Notes under the pieces: model-generated | Database searches by the model: none | The model's input: only the letters and a program-made list of their open reading frames with translations | Told to the model about the DNA's origin: nothing | Made by a program: the position numbers and the translations under genes | DNA from: Streptomyces rubiginosohelvolus | Lineage (GTDB): Bacteria; Actinomycetota; Actinomycetes; Streptomycetales; Streptomycetaceae | DNA length: 64,000 nt | Direction: 5' to 3' | Assembly: GCF_014649875.1 (NCBI RefSeq) | Contig: NZ_BMTW01000001.1 | Span: forward strand, 248,001 to 312,000 | In this document: positions 8,343-16,078 of the stretch, piece after piece | How the letters are laid out: every line of letters starts with the position of its first letter | Position numbering within the stretch: the first letter of the stretch is position 1

Positions 8343-9457
8343 AGGGCCGCCTCCTTCTCGGTCGTGAGGGCGTGTCCGGCGGCGAGCTCCTCGCCGACCT
8401 TCTGCTGCTGGCGGCGGATGCCGTAACGGCGGACCAGCTCGTAGGAGACGACGACCGAGATCACGATCAGGCCCTGCATGATCGTGGCGATCTCCTTCTC
8501 GTACCCGTACTGGTCGAGCGAGGCCGAGGACTTGTCCAGGAACGCGATCAGCAGGGCGCTGAGGGCGATGCCGAGCGGGTTGTTCCGGCCCAGCAGCGCG
8601 ATGGTGATGCCGGTGAAGCCGATGCCCGTGGGGAAGTCGAGGCTGTAGGTGTGCGTGTCGCCGAGCAGGGTCGGCATGCCGGCGAGGCCCGCGACCGCGC
8701 CGGAGATCAGCATCGAGGTGAGGACCATCTTCTTGGCGTCCACACCGGAGGCCTGGGCGGCGCTCTCACTGGCGCCGGTGGCGCGCAGGTCGAAGCCGAA
8801 CCGGGTGCGGTTGAGGGCGAACCAGTAGAGGACGCCGCAGCCCGCGGCGACGAAGGTGAAGCCGTAGATCTCCCCGGCCCCGTCCGCCATCGGCAGCCCC
8901 GGGAACCAGCCGGACTCCGCGATCTCGCCGGTGGTCAGGTTGTTGGAGCCGGCGGGCTGCTCACCGAAGTTCTTCGGCAGGATCAGCCAGGCGACGAGCG
9001 CGGTGGCGATCGAGTTGAGCATGATCGTCGAGACGACCTCGCTCACCCCGCGGGTGGTCTTGAGGAAGCCCGCGATACCGGACCAGAACGCGCCCACGAG
9101 CATCGCGACGATCACGATGAGCGCGATGTGCAGCGGCCCCGGCAGCTCGACGCTCGCGCCGACCAGCGCGGCCATCATCGCGGCGAGGCGGTACTGCCCG
9201 TCGACCCCGATGTTGAAGAGGTTCATCCGGAAGCCGACGGCCACCGCGAGCGCGGCGAGGTAGTACGTACCGGCCTGGTTGATGATCAGGACCTGCACGT
9301 CGGCGTAGGAGGCCGAGTCGAACATGATCCGGTACGGCTCGAAGGGGTTCTGCCCGGAGGCGAGCAGCACCACGGTCGTCAGCGCGAGGGCGACGACCAG
9401 GGCGAGCACCGGGCCGGCGAAGCCCAGGATCAGCCGGTCCTTGTCGAATTTCTTCAT
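8339..9457 (-). CDS. Nucleoside ABC transporter permease (YufP/NupP type)
   Basis: A 372-residue permease and partner of the downstream gene. Multiple membrane segments are visible, the first being LILGFAGPVLALVVALALTTVVL. The family motif GFRMNLFNIGVDGQYRLAA corresponds to the NIGxEGQ/MxxGA region of permease A subunits. Both ends overlap neighbours by GTGA/ATGA-type junctions (start at 9457 overlapping the ATPase stop at 9454), so stoichiometric synthesis is likely. No truncation is visible. Confidence 0.9.
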   Translation of the reverse strand: MKKFDKDRLILGFAGPVLALVVALALTTVVLLASGQNPFEPYRIMFDSASYADVQVLIINQAGTYYLAALAVAVGFRMNLFNIGVDGQYRLAAMMAALVGASVELPGPLHIALIVIVAMLVGAFWSGIAGFLKTTRGVSEVVSTIMLNSIATALVAWLILPKNFGEQPAGSNNLTTGEIAESGWFPGLPMADGAGEIYGFTFVAAGCGVLYWFALNRTRFGFDLRATGASESAAQASGVDAKKMVLTSMLISGAVAGLAGMPTLLGDTHTYSLDFPTGIGFTGITIALLGRNNPLGIALSALLIAFLDKSSASLDQYGYEKEIATIMQGLIVISVVVSYELVRRYGIRRQQQKVGEELAAGHALTTEKEAAL

Positions 9458-11013
9458 CGGGCCTCGTCCTCCGAGCCTTCGAGGTGACCGGTGGCGGCGC
9501 CGGTCATGGCCGAGCCCAGTTCCTCCGGGGTGATGGTGGCCGGGTCGGCGTCGGCGACCAGCCGGCCGCGGTACATGACGCGCAGCGTGTCGGAGAGCCC
9601 GATCAGCTCGTCCAGGTCGGCCGAGATCAGCAGCACGGCGAGCCCTTCGCGGCGGGCCTCGCGGATCTGGTCCCAGATCTGGGCCTGCGCGCCGACGTCC
9701 ACCCCGCGGGTGGGGTGGGCGGCGATCAGGAACTTGGGCGCGTGGCTCATCTCGCGGCCGACGATCAGCTTCTGCTGGTTGCCGCCGGAGAGGGAGGCCG
9801 CGGTGACGTCGATACCGGGGGTGCGGACGTCGTACTCGCGCACGATGCGCTCGGTGTCGGTCCGGGCCGCCTTGTTGTCCAGCAGCCAGCCGCGGCTGTT
9901 GGGCTTCTCGGTGACGTGGCCGAGGATGCGGTTCTCCCACAGCGGGGCGTTCAGCAGGACGCCGTGGCGGTGGCGGTCCTCGGGGATGTAGCCGATGCCG
10001 GACTCGCGGCGCTTGCGGGTCGGGGCGTGCGAGATGTCGTCGGTGCCGAGGGTGATGACCCCGGCGTCCGGGTCGCGCATGCCCATGAGGGCCTCGATGA
10101 GCTCGGTCTGGCCGTTGCCCTCGACGCCCGCGATCCCCAGGACCTCGCCCTGGTGGATGGTGAAGTCGATGCCGGCGAGCACGTCGCGGACGGTGCCGTC
10201 GGGGTCGGTGACGGTGAGCTTCAGATCCTGGACCCGCAGCATCGGTACGTCGGTGACGGTGGACTCGCGGGTCTCCGGCGAGGGCAGCTCGCTGCCGACC
10301 ATCAGCTCGGCGAGCTGCTTGGTCGTGGTGGAGGCCGGGTCGGCGGTGCCCACGGTCGTGCCGCGGCGGATGACGGTGATGTCGTCGGCGACCGAGAGCA
10401 CCTCGCCCAGCTTGTGCGAGATGAAGATGACGGTCAGGCCCTCGGCCTTGAGCTCGCGCAGGTTGGCGAAGAGCGCGTCGACCTCCTGCGGCACGAGGAC
10501 CGCGGTCGGCTCGTCCAGGATGAGGATGCGGGCGCCCCGGTAGAGGACCTTGAGGATCTCCACGCGCTGCCGGTCGGCGACCCCGAGGTCCTCCACGAGC
10601 GCGTCGGGCCGGATGCCCAGGCCGTACGCGTCGGAGATCTCCTTGATCTTCTTCCGGGCGCCGGAGCCGATGCCGTACAGCTTCTCGCCGCCGAGGACGA
10701 CGTTCTCCAGGACGGTGAAGTTGTCGGCGAGCATGAAGTGCTGGTGCACCATGCCGATGCCGCGCTCGATGGCGTCACCCGGGTTGGAGAACGAGACCTG
10801 CTCGCCGTTGATCGCGATGGTGCCCTCGTCCGGCTTCTGCATGCCGTAGAGGATCTTCATCAGGGTGGACTTGCCGGCGCCGTTCTCCCCGACGAGGGCG
10901 TGCACGGTGCCCTTGCCGATGGTGATGTCGATGTCGTGGTTGGCGACGACGCCGGGGAAGCGCTTGGTGATGCCGTGCAGTTCTACGGCAGGGGGGCTGC
11001 TGGACGCGTTGAT
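9454..11013 (-). CDS. Nucleoside ABC transporter ATP-binding protein (double ABC domain); start codon uncertain
   Basis: The energising subunit of the BmpA-type importer, about 519 residues with two fused ABC domains. The first has Walker A GENGAGKST and the LILDEPTAVLVPQE Walker B. The second has the degenerate P-loop VEGNGQTELIEAL and signature LSGGNQQK, as in sugar/nucleoside double-ABC proteins. The conserved N-terminus (SSPPAVELHGITKRFPGVVA) reads upstream of the first in-frame GTG at 10905, but that stretch has no ATG, GTG or TTG. AAGGAG (11022-11027) sits 8 nt before an ATC codon at 11013, taken here as start. A GTG at 11020 is out of frame and would need an indel in a six-base C run (G run 10991-10996 on the plus strand). 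Confidence 0.8.
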   Translation of the reverse strand: MNASSSPPAVELHGITKRFPGVVANHDIDITIGKGTVHALVGENGAGKSTLMKILYGMQKPDEGTIAINGEQVSFSNPGDAIERGIGMVHQHFMLADNFTVLENVVLGGEKLYGIGSGARKKIKEISDAYGLGIRPDALVEDLGVADRQRVEILKVLYRGARILILDEPTAVLVPQEVDALFANLRELKAEGLTVIFISHKLGEVLSVADDITVIRRGTTVGTADPASTTTKQLAELMVGSELPSPETRESTVTDVPMLRVQDLKLTVTDPDGTVRDVLAGIDFTIHQGEVLGIAGVEGNGQTELIEALMGMRDPDAGVITLGTDDISHAPTRKRRESGIGYIPEDRHRHGVLLNAPLWENRILGHVTEKPNSRGWLLDNKAARTDTERIVREYDVRTPGIDVTAASLSGGNQQKLIVGREMSHAPKFLIAAHPTRGVDVGAQAQIWDQIREARREGLAVLLISADLDELIGLSDTLRVMYRGRLVADADPATITPEELGSAMTGAATGHLEGSEDEAR

Positions 11014-11112
11014 GACGCACTCTCCTTGGCCGGACAGGAGCGGGGGCGGAGGGGCTCGGGGGGCTCGGGGGCCCTGGGGGGCGGGGGTGAAGTTATCGCG
11101 CCGGAGGGCTGT

Positions 11113-11124
11113 CTACACGCGTAG
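11113..11124. promoter_or_regulatory. Candidate nucleoside-regulon operator upstream of the ABC operon
   Basis: CTACACGCGTAG, an 11/12 match to the palindrome CTACGCGCGTAG, lies about 100 nt before the ATPase start. It is related to the sites before deoA and bmpA. Confidence 0.45.
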
Positions 11125-11261
11125 CGCTGCCGAATCGTGAAACACGGGGTGCACGTCACACCCCGGACGCGGGTCCAGGGTGGGCGGGAGAGCACTGCGG
11201 GAGGCGGATCTTCTTCGGTCGTACGGAGGGTTGCGGACTGCGGGTGCCGCGGGTGCCGCGG

Positions 11262-11309
11262 GTCTTCGGTGAAGCCCGTGTACGGGTCTTCGGTGAAGCT
11301 CCTGTACGG
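11262..11309. repeat. Two-copy 24-bp tandem repeat
   Basis: Units 11262-11285 and 11286-11309 begin GTCTTCGGTGAAGC and agree at 22 of 24 positions. The stretch is non-coding, upstream of the ABC operon. No function is evident. Confidence 0.7.
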
Positions 11310-11409
11310 CTCGGGCGGTCGGCTGGCCCGCGGCCCTGCCCGTCACCGGCGGCGGGAGCCGCGCGGCGTACGGACAGGGCCTGGGAAACCAGCCGGGCCG
11401 ACGGCACGG

Positions 11410-11432
11410 GGGCCGTCGGGGCCCGACGGCCC
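11410..11432 (-). terminator. Hairpin downstream of bmpA
   Basis: The arms GGGCCGTCGGG and CCCGACGGCCC form an 11-bp perfect stem, 29 nt past the bmpA stop on the minus strand. It would separate bmpA from the downstream transporter operon. Confidence 0.75.
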
Positions 11433-11461
11433 GGGAGGGGCCGTCGGACTCAGGACCGTCC

Positions 11462-12508
11462 TTACGGAGCGGTCTTGACGGTGATCTTGCCGTCGATGAT
11501 CTCCTGCTTGGCCTTGTCGACGGCCGCGATGACGTCCTTCATGTCGGCGAAGGCCGGGTTGGACATCGACAGGGCGACACCGTTCTTGTCCAGGCCGTAG
11601 CGGATCTCACCGGTCTCCGGCTTGCCGTCCTTGACCGACTTGATCAGGTTGAACACCGCGTCCTCGATGTCCTTCGTGACCGAGGTCAGGATGGACGCCT
11701 TGTAGGGCGCGAGCCCCTTCTGCTGGTACTGGTCGGAGTCGACGCCGATGTTCCACTTGCCCGCCTTGGAGACGGCCTCGATGGCACCGGAGCCGGCCAG
11801 ACCGGCGGCCGAGTAGATCACGTCGGCCTTCTTGTCGAGCTGGCCCTGGGCGGCGGCCTTGCCGAGGTCGGGCTTGGAGAAGCCACCGAAGTCCGGCGGC
11901 TGCGTCAGGTACTGCGGCAGCACGTTGACCGAGGCGTCGGTGTCCTTGACGCCCTGGACGAAGCCCGCCTCGAACTTCTTGATCAGCGGGGTCTCGACAC
12001 CGCCGATGAAGCCGACCGTCTTCGACTTGCTGACCTTGGCGGCGGCGACGCCGGCGAGGTAGGAGCCCTGCTCCTCGTTGAAGACGATGTTGGCGATGTT
12101 CTCGCCGGTCACCGAGGCGTCGTCGATGATGCCGAAGGTGGTCTTCGGGAACTTCGGCGCGACCTTCTTGATGGCGGGCGCGTAGGCGAAGCCGACGCCG
12201 ATCACCGGGTTGTTGCCGGAGCGGGCCAGCTCGGTGAGGCGCTGGACCTTGTCCGCGTCTCCCTCGCCGTCGGAGGGCTCGGCCTCGGAGCCCTGGATGT
12301 CGAGGTCCTTCTCGGCCTTGGCGAGTCCGGCGTAGGCGGCGTCGTTGAACGACTGGTCGCCGCGGCCGCCGATGTCGTACGCGATGGCGGCCTTGTCGCC
12401 GTCGGAGCCGGAACCGGCGTCCGACGAGTTTCCGCCACACGCGGTGACGCTGAGTGCGAGTGCCGCGGACGCGATGCCCACGGTGGTGATCCTGGTGATC
12501 CGGCGCAA
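11462..12508 (-). CDS. BmpA/Med-family substrate-binding lipoprotein (nucleoside importer)
   Basis: A 348-residue extracellular lipid-anchored binding protein. The signal peptide ends in lipobox SVTAC with Cys24. The mature part is a periplasmic-binding fold of the BMP family: AIAYDIGGRGDQSFNDAAYAG at the N-lobe, FGIIDD and ANIVFNEEQGSYLAGVAAAK, then GFIGG and a GVDSDQYQ segment near the hinge. The start is TTG at 12508, seven bases after AAGGAG, and no better start exists. It is transcribed separately upstream of the ATPase-permease operon, allowing excess binding protein. A palindrome variant lies at 12569-12580. Confidence 0.9.
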   Translation of the reverse strand: MRRITRITTVGIASAALALSVTACGGNSSDAGSGSDGDKAAIAYDIGGRGDQSFNDAAYAGLAKAEKDLDIQGSEAEPSDGEGDADKVQRLTELARSGNNPVIGVGFAYAPAIKKVAPKFPKTTFGIIDDASVTGENIANIVFNEEQGSYLAGVAAAKVSKSKTVGFIGGVETPLIKKFEAGFVQGVKDTDASVNVLPQYLTQPPDFGGFSKPDLGKAAAQGQLDKKADVIYSAAGLAGSGAIEAVSKAGKWNIGVDSDQYQQKGLAPYKASILTSVTKDIEDAVFNLIKSVKDGKPETGEIRYGLDKNGVALSMSNPAFADMKDVIAAVDKAKQEIIDGKITVKTAP

Positions 12509-12568
12509 GGGGAGGCTCCTTCAAACCTGACCGAAGCGCCTCTTCCGGCGCTGGTTTCGCCGCGATCG

Positions 12569-12580
12569 TAACGCGCGTAG
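12569..12580. promoter_or_regulatory. Candidate nucleoside-regulon operator upstream of bmpA
   Basis: TAACGCGCGTAG, a 10/12 match to CTACGCGCGTAG, lies 61 nt before the bmpA start codon. It is the third member of the set found before deoA and the ABC operon. Confidence 0.4.
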
Positions 12581-12690
12581 ATGTCAGATAAGAGCACGTA
12601 CGGAAGCCGTTATCGGATCGTCGCGAACAGAACCCACCCACACGGCGGGACAGGAGTCCACGAACGGCCTACGAAGACTGTGTCAACGCT

Positions 12691-13938
12691 TCACGAACGG
12701 CCGCCGTCGAGCAGGGCGGCGGCCGTGAACAGCTCGACCCCCACGGTGATGGCCTCTTCGTCCACGTCGAAGTTGCCGCGGTGCAGGTCGAGGCCGCGCG
12801 TGTCGCCCGGGGTCCGGACGCCGAGGCGGGCCATCGCGCCGGGCACCTGCTCCAGATACCAGGAGAAGTCCTCGCCGCCGAGGCTCTGCTCGGTGTCCTC
12901 GATCGCATACGATCCGCGGCGCTCGGTCATCGCGGCGTCCAGCAGGCCGATGGACTCGGCGTCGTTCACGACGGGCGGCACGCCGCGCACGTAGTTGATG
13001 ACGGTCTTGGCCCGATGCATTCCGGCCACCTCGTCGACGGCTGCGTGGACCAGGTCGGGGGCGTCGCGCCAGGCGTCCAGATTCAGGCAGCGGACGGTGC
13101 CGGACAGCTCGGCGTGCTGCGGGATGACGTTGGGGGCGTGCCCGGTCTCCAGGCGGCCCCAGGTCAGCGCGAGCCCGGCGCGGGCGTCGACGCGGCGGGC
13201 GAGCAGCGCGGGCACGTCGACGGCGATCCGGGCGGCGGCGGTGACCAGGTCAGTGGTCAGGTGGGGGCGGGCGGTGTGGCCGCCGGGCCCGTCGAGGGTG
13301 ATCTCCAGCCGGTCGCAGGCCGAGGTGATGGCCCCGATCCGCAGCCCGATCCGCCCGACGTCCACCTTCGGGTCGCAGTGGACGCCGATGATCCGGCCGA
13401 CGCCCTCCAGCACCCCGGACTCGATCGCGTCGACCGCGCCGCCGGGCAGGACCTCCTCGGCGGGCTGGAAGATCAGCCGCACGGCGTTGGGCAGCAGCCC
13501 CTGCCGGTCGAGATCGGCGAGGACGAGGCCCGCGCCCAGGACGGTGGTGGTGTGCACGTCGTGCCCGCAGGCGTGCGCCCGGTCGGGAACGGTGGACCGG
13601 TAGGGCACGCCGGCCTTGGTGTCCGGGATCGGCAGCGCGTCGATGTCCGCCCGCAACGCCAGCATGGGCGTGACCCCGTCCCACTCCCCCACGTCACACA
13701 TGAGCCCGGTCCCGACGGCCAGGACCTGTGGCTTCAGCCCGGCCTTCTCCAGCCGGTCCTTGATGGCGGCCGTGGTCCGGAACTCCTGGTTGCCGAGCTC
13801 GGGGTGCATGTGCAGATCCCGGCGGAAGGCGATCAGCTCGGCACGGAGTTCCTCACCGAGCCGGCCGGGCAGCGCACCTCCCCCGGGCTGGTCGGCCAGG
13901 CTGTCGGGGCGGGAGGCGCGGGACTTCAACTGGTTCAC
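12691..13938 (-). CDS. M20-family amidohydrolase (metal-dependent aminoacylase/carboxypeptidase-like)
   Basis: A 415-residue cytosolic amidohydrolase of the M20D type (IAA-amino-acid hydrolase/hippurate hydrolase relatives). Motifs in order are RRDLHMHPELG (40-49), the ALRADIDALPI metal segment, HACGHDVH near 127, FQPAEE with the catalytic Glu, GPGGHTARP in the dimerisation domain, and SLGGEDFSWYLE near the end. The substrate is not deducible from sequence. The GTG start at 13938 has only a weak ribosome-binding site (TAAGG) and may be misplaced by a few codons. The gene lies upstream of bmpA on the same strand, separated by 182 bp that hold the bmpA control region, so it is probably a separate unit. 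Confidence 0.88.
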   Translation of the reverse strand: MNQLKSRASRPDSLADQPGGGALPGRLGEELRAELIAFRRDLHMHPELGNQEFRTTAAIKDRLEKAGLKPQVLAVGTGLMCDVGEWDGVTPMLALRADIDALPIPDTKAGVPYRSTVPDRAHACGHDVHTTTVLGAGLVLADLDRQGLLPNAVRLIFQPAEEVLPGGAVDAIESGVLEGVGRIIGVHCDPKVDVGRIGLRIGAITSACDRLEITLDGPGGHTARPHLTTDLVTAAARIAVDVPALLARRVDARAGLALTWGRLETGHAPNVIPQHAELSGTVRCLNLDAWRDAPDLVHAAVDEVAGMHRAKTVINYVRGVPPVVNDAESIGLLDAAMTERRGSYAIEDTEQSLGGEDFSWYLEQVPGAMARLGVRTPGDTRGLDLHRGNFDVDEEAITVGVELFTAAALLDGGRS

Positions 13939-14085
13939 CTTATGAAGCGTAGGCCCCTTGCCCCCTCAACTGGCCATGGATCTAGGAAATTTCAGCCGTG
14001 CAGGCGAACAAAGTTCGGGTGAGGACGTGTGACGCAGGGTGGTTGCGGGTATACCGGAACCCCTTCTCGGGGCGGGGCCGCACCC

Positions 14086-15120
14086 CTACGCGTGAGCCGT
14101 CGAGGTCAGCCGCTGCACCCCCCGCGCCGTCTCCGTGACCCCGCTCAGGAAGCCCTGGGCGCGCGGTGAGGCCGTGGCGCGGAGCCATTCCGGGGCGATG
14201 TCGCAGACCGCGACGTTCACGCCCGTGCCGGCCAGGGCCAACGGGAGGGTGTGGACGACCGTGGAGGGGAAGCTGACGATCGTGCGGCCGATGGGGCCGC
14301 GGCGGGCGATCAGTTCCAGGGGGAGGTCCGGGCGGACGATCTCCAGGCCGGTGGCGGCTTCCAGGGCGTGGAGTTTCTCGGCGGACTCGCGGCGGTGGGC
14401 GAAGTAGCGGGTGGCGCCGTGGGTGCGGGCCAGGGAGGCCACCGCCTCCTGGTACGGGACGGGGTCGACGACGCCCGTCTCGACCAGGGAGGTGCCGACG
14501 AGGTCGGCGCCCTTGCCGATGCTGGGCGGGCCGAAGCGGGCCCGGGTCCAGGCGAAGGTGTTCGGGGTGACCGTGACGCCGGGCGGAGCCTCGACCGGCA
14601 TCGCGGTGAACACCTCGACCGTGTGGCGTGCCGTCGGGGTGAAGCGGCGGCGGGCCGTGGCGGTGACCGGGGCCAGGACCAGTTCGCGTGGTCCCGTACG
14701 GCCCCGGCGGTGCCAGCGGGTCAGGCGCTCGCCCCGGGCCAGCTGGGCCACGAACTCCATGGTGGCCGTGCCGTCGTCGACCACCGTGAGGCGGTCGGCG
14801 CGGACCAGGGTCAGCAGGAGCTGGACATAGCGCGAGAACGGGTCGCCGATCACTATGTGGTCCGCGCGCCGGACCAGGCCGGCCAGCGCGCGCAGGGCCT
14901 TCAGGGGCGCGCCGGACTCGCCGCGCGCCTCCTGCCAGCGGACCGCGATGCCCTCGTCGCGGGCCAGCTCCGCCATCCGGCGCAGCTGACCGCGCGACAT
15001 CGGGTCGACCGGGGGGAGGACGACGACCGTGGTGGCGGCCGGATCGTCTCCCCCCTGGGTGTGAACCCACTCCAGGACGTTCAGGAGCTGGACCGGGCTC
15101 TCGACGAAGGCGAGGTTCAC
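14086..15120 (-). CDS. GT52/polysialyltransferase-like protein of the nonulosonate polymer cluster
   Basis: A 344-residue soluble protein without signal or membrane segments. The N-terminus (LAFVESPVQLLNVLEWV) and the DDGTATMEFVAQLARGE block resemble GT52/polyST-like CMP-sialic-acid transferases, in which short GT-B domains flank the donor site. Later segments (YFAHRRESAEKLHALE, VVSFPSTVVHTLPLAL) fit the acceptor/donor core of that fold, including the PSTVVHTL stretch typical of polyST relatives. It follows the NeuB-type synthase by 10 nt on the same strand, so it is probably the last gene of that operon. I infer transfer of a CMP-nonulosonate onto the wall polymer. The GTG start has no good ribosome-binding site, consistent with coupling to neuB. 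Confidence 0.65.
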   Translation of the reverse strand: MNLAFVESPVQLLNVLEWVHTQGGDDPAATTVVVLPPVDPMSRGQLRRMAELARDEGIAVRWQEARGESGAPLKALRALAGLVRRADHIVIGDPFSRYVQLLLTLVRADRLTVVDDGTATMEFVAQLARGERLTRWHRRGRTGPRELVLAPVTATARRRFTPTARHTVEVFTAMPVEAPPGVTVTPNTFAWTRARFGPPSIGKGADLVGTSLVETGVVDPVPYQEAVASLARTHGATRYFAHRRESAEKLHALEAATGLEIVRPDLPLELIARRGPIGRTIVSFPSTVVHTLPLALAGTGVNVAVCDIAPEWLRATASPRAQGFLSGVTETARGVQRLTSTAHA

Positions 15121-15130
15121 CGGTCGGCGC

Positions 15131-16066
15131 TCAGACCGCGACCGGCTCGGGGGCCGGCGCGTTCTCGGTCTCGGCGACGACGCCCGCGACGCGGCGGAGC
15201 TTCTTCATCGGGCCGAGCTCGGACTCGTACACCTTCTTGACGCCGTCGCCGAGCGACTGCTCGATGGTGCGGATGTCACGGACCAGGCGGGTCAGGCCCT
15301 GCGGCTCGACGGAGGCGGCCTGGTCGGAGCCCCACATGGCGCGGTCGAGGGTGATGTGGCGCTCGACGAACGTGGCGCCGAGCGCGACGGCGGCCAGCGT
15401 GGTCTGCAGGCCGGTCTCGTGGCCGGAGTAGCCGATCGGGACGTTCGGGTACTCCTGCTGGAGGGTGTTGATGACCCGGAGGTTCAGCTCCTCGGCCTTC
15501 GCCGGGTACGTCGACGTGGCGTGGCAGAGCAGGATGTTGTCCGAGCCGAGGACCTCGACCGCGTGGCGGATCTGCTTCGGGGTGGACATGCCCGTGGAGA
15601 GGATGATCGTGCGGCCGGTGGCGCGCAGGGCGCGCAGCAGCTCGTCGTCGGTGAGCGAGGCGGAGGCCACCTTGTGGGCGGGGACGTCGAACTTCTCCAG
15701 GAAGGCGACGGCCTCGGTGTCCCACGGGGAGGCGAACCAGTCGATGCCGCGCTTGGCGCAGTGCTCGGCGATGGCGGTGTACTCGGCCTCGCCGAACTCG
15801 ACGCGGTGGCGGTAGTCGATGTACGTCATCCGGCCCCAGGGGGTGTCGCGCTCGATGTCCCACTGGTCGCGCGGGGTGCAGATCTCCGGGGTGCGCTTCT
15901 GGAACTTGACGGCGTCGCAGCCGGCTTCGGCGGCGGCGTCGATCAGCGCGATGGCGTTGTCGAGGTCGCCGTTGTGGTTGATGCCGATCTCACCCGTGAT
16001 GTAGACGGGGTTGCCGGGGCCGGCGGTGCGGGTGCCGAAGGTGCGCAGGCGGGAGGTGCTGGTCAT
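15131..16066 (-). CDS. neuB: NeuB-type nonulosonate (sialic acid/Kdn) synthase lacking the SAF domain
   Basis: Condenses phosphoenolpyruvate with a hexose-type aldose or its phosphate to give a nine-carbon 2-keto acid. The TIM barrel is complete: EIGINHNGD (26-34), CDAVKFQKR, DWFASPWD, KVASASLTDDELLRA, ILSTGMST, LCHATSTYPA, IGYSGHE and VERHITLDRAMWGSD. At 311 residues it ends shortly after the barrel, so the antifreeze-like (SAF) domain that caps the active site of NeuB/SpsE dimers is missing. The ATG at 16066 follows AAGGAA. It sits 12 bp after the CMP-sugar synthetase gene. By analogy with Streptomyces teichulosonic acids the product is probably Kdn or Kdn-9-phosphate rather than Neu5Ac. 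Confidence 0.9.
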   Translation of the reverse strand: MTSTSRLRTFGTRTAGPGNPVYITGEIGINHNGDLDNAIALIDAAAEAGCDAVKFQKRTPEICTPRDQWDIERDTPWGRMTYIDYRHRVEFGEAEYTAIAEHCAKRGIDWFASPWDTEAVAFLEKFDVPAHKVASASLTDDELLRALRATGRTIILSTGMSTPKQIRHAVEVLGSDNILLCHATSTYPAKAEELNLRVINTLQQEYPNVPIGYSGHETGLQTTLAAVALGATFVERHITLDRAMWGSDQAASVEPQGLTRLVRDIRTIEQSLGDGVKKVYESELGPMKKLRRVAGVVAETENAPAPEPVAV

Positions 16067-16078
16067 GGTGGTGCTTCC

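Larger units (their letters stand above)
11014..11461. other. Intergenic region between bmpA and the ABC operon
   Basis: 448 bp without a convincing gene. It holds the ATPase ribosome-binding site, a palindrome at 11113-11124, a GC-rich tract, a two-copy 24-bp repeat (11262-11309) and the bmpA terminator hairpin (11410-11432). Promoter elements are not clear by eye. Confidence 0.7.

Noticed and set aside
10775..11020. Short frame from GTG 11020 near the ABC ATPase start
   Set aside because: It reads into Arg/His-rich nonsense. It matters only as a possible alternative start if the adjacent homopolymer is miscounted.
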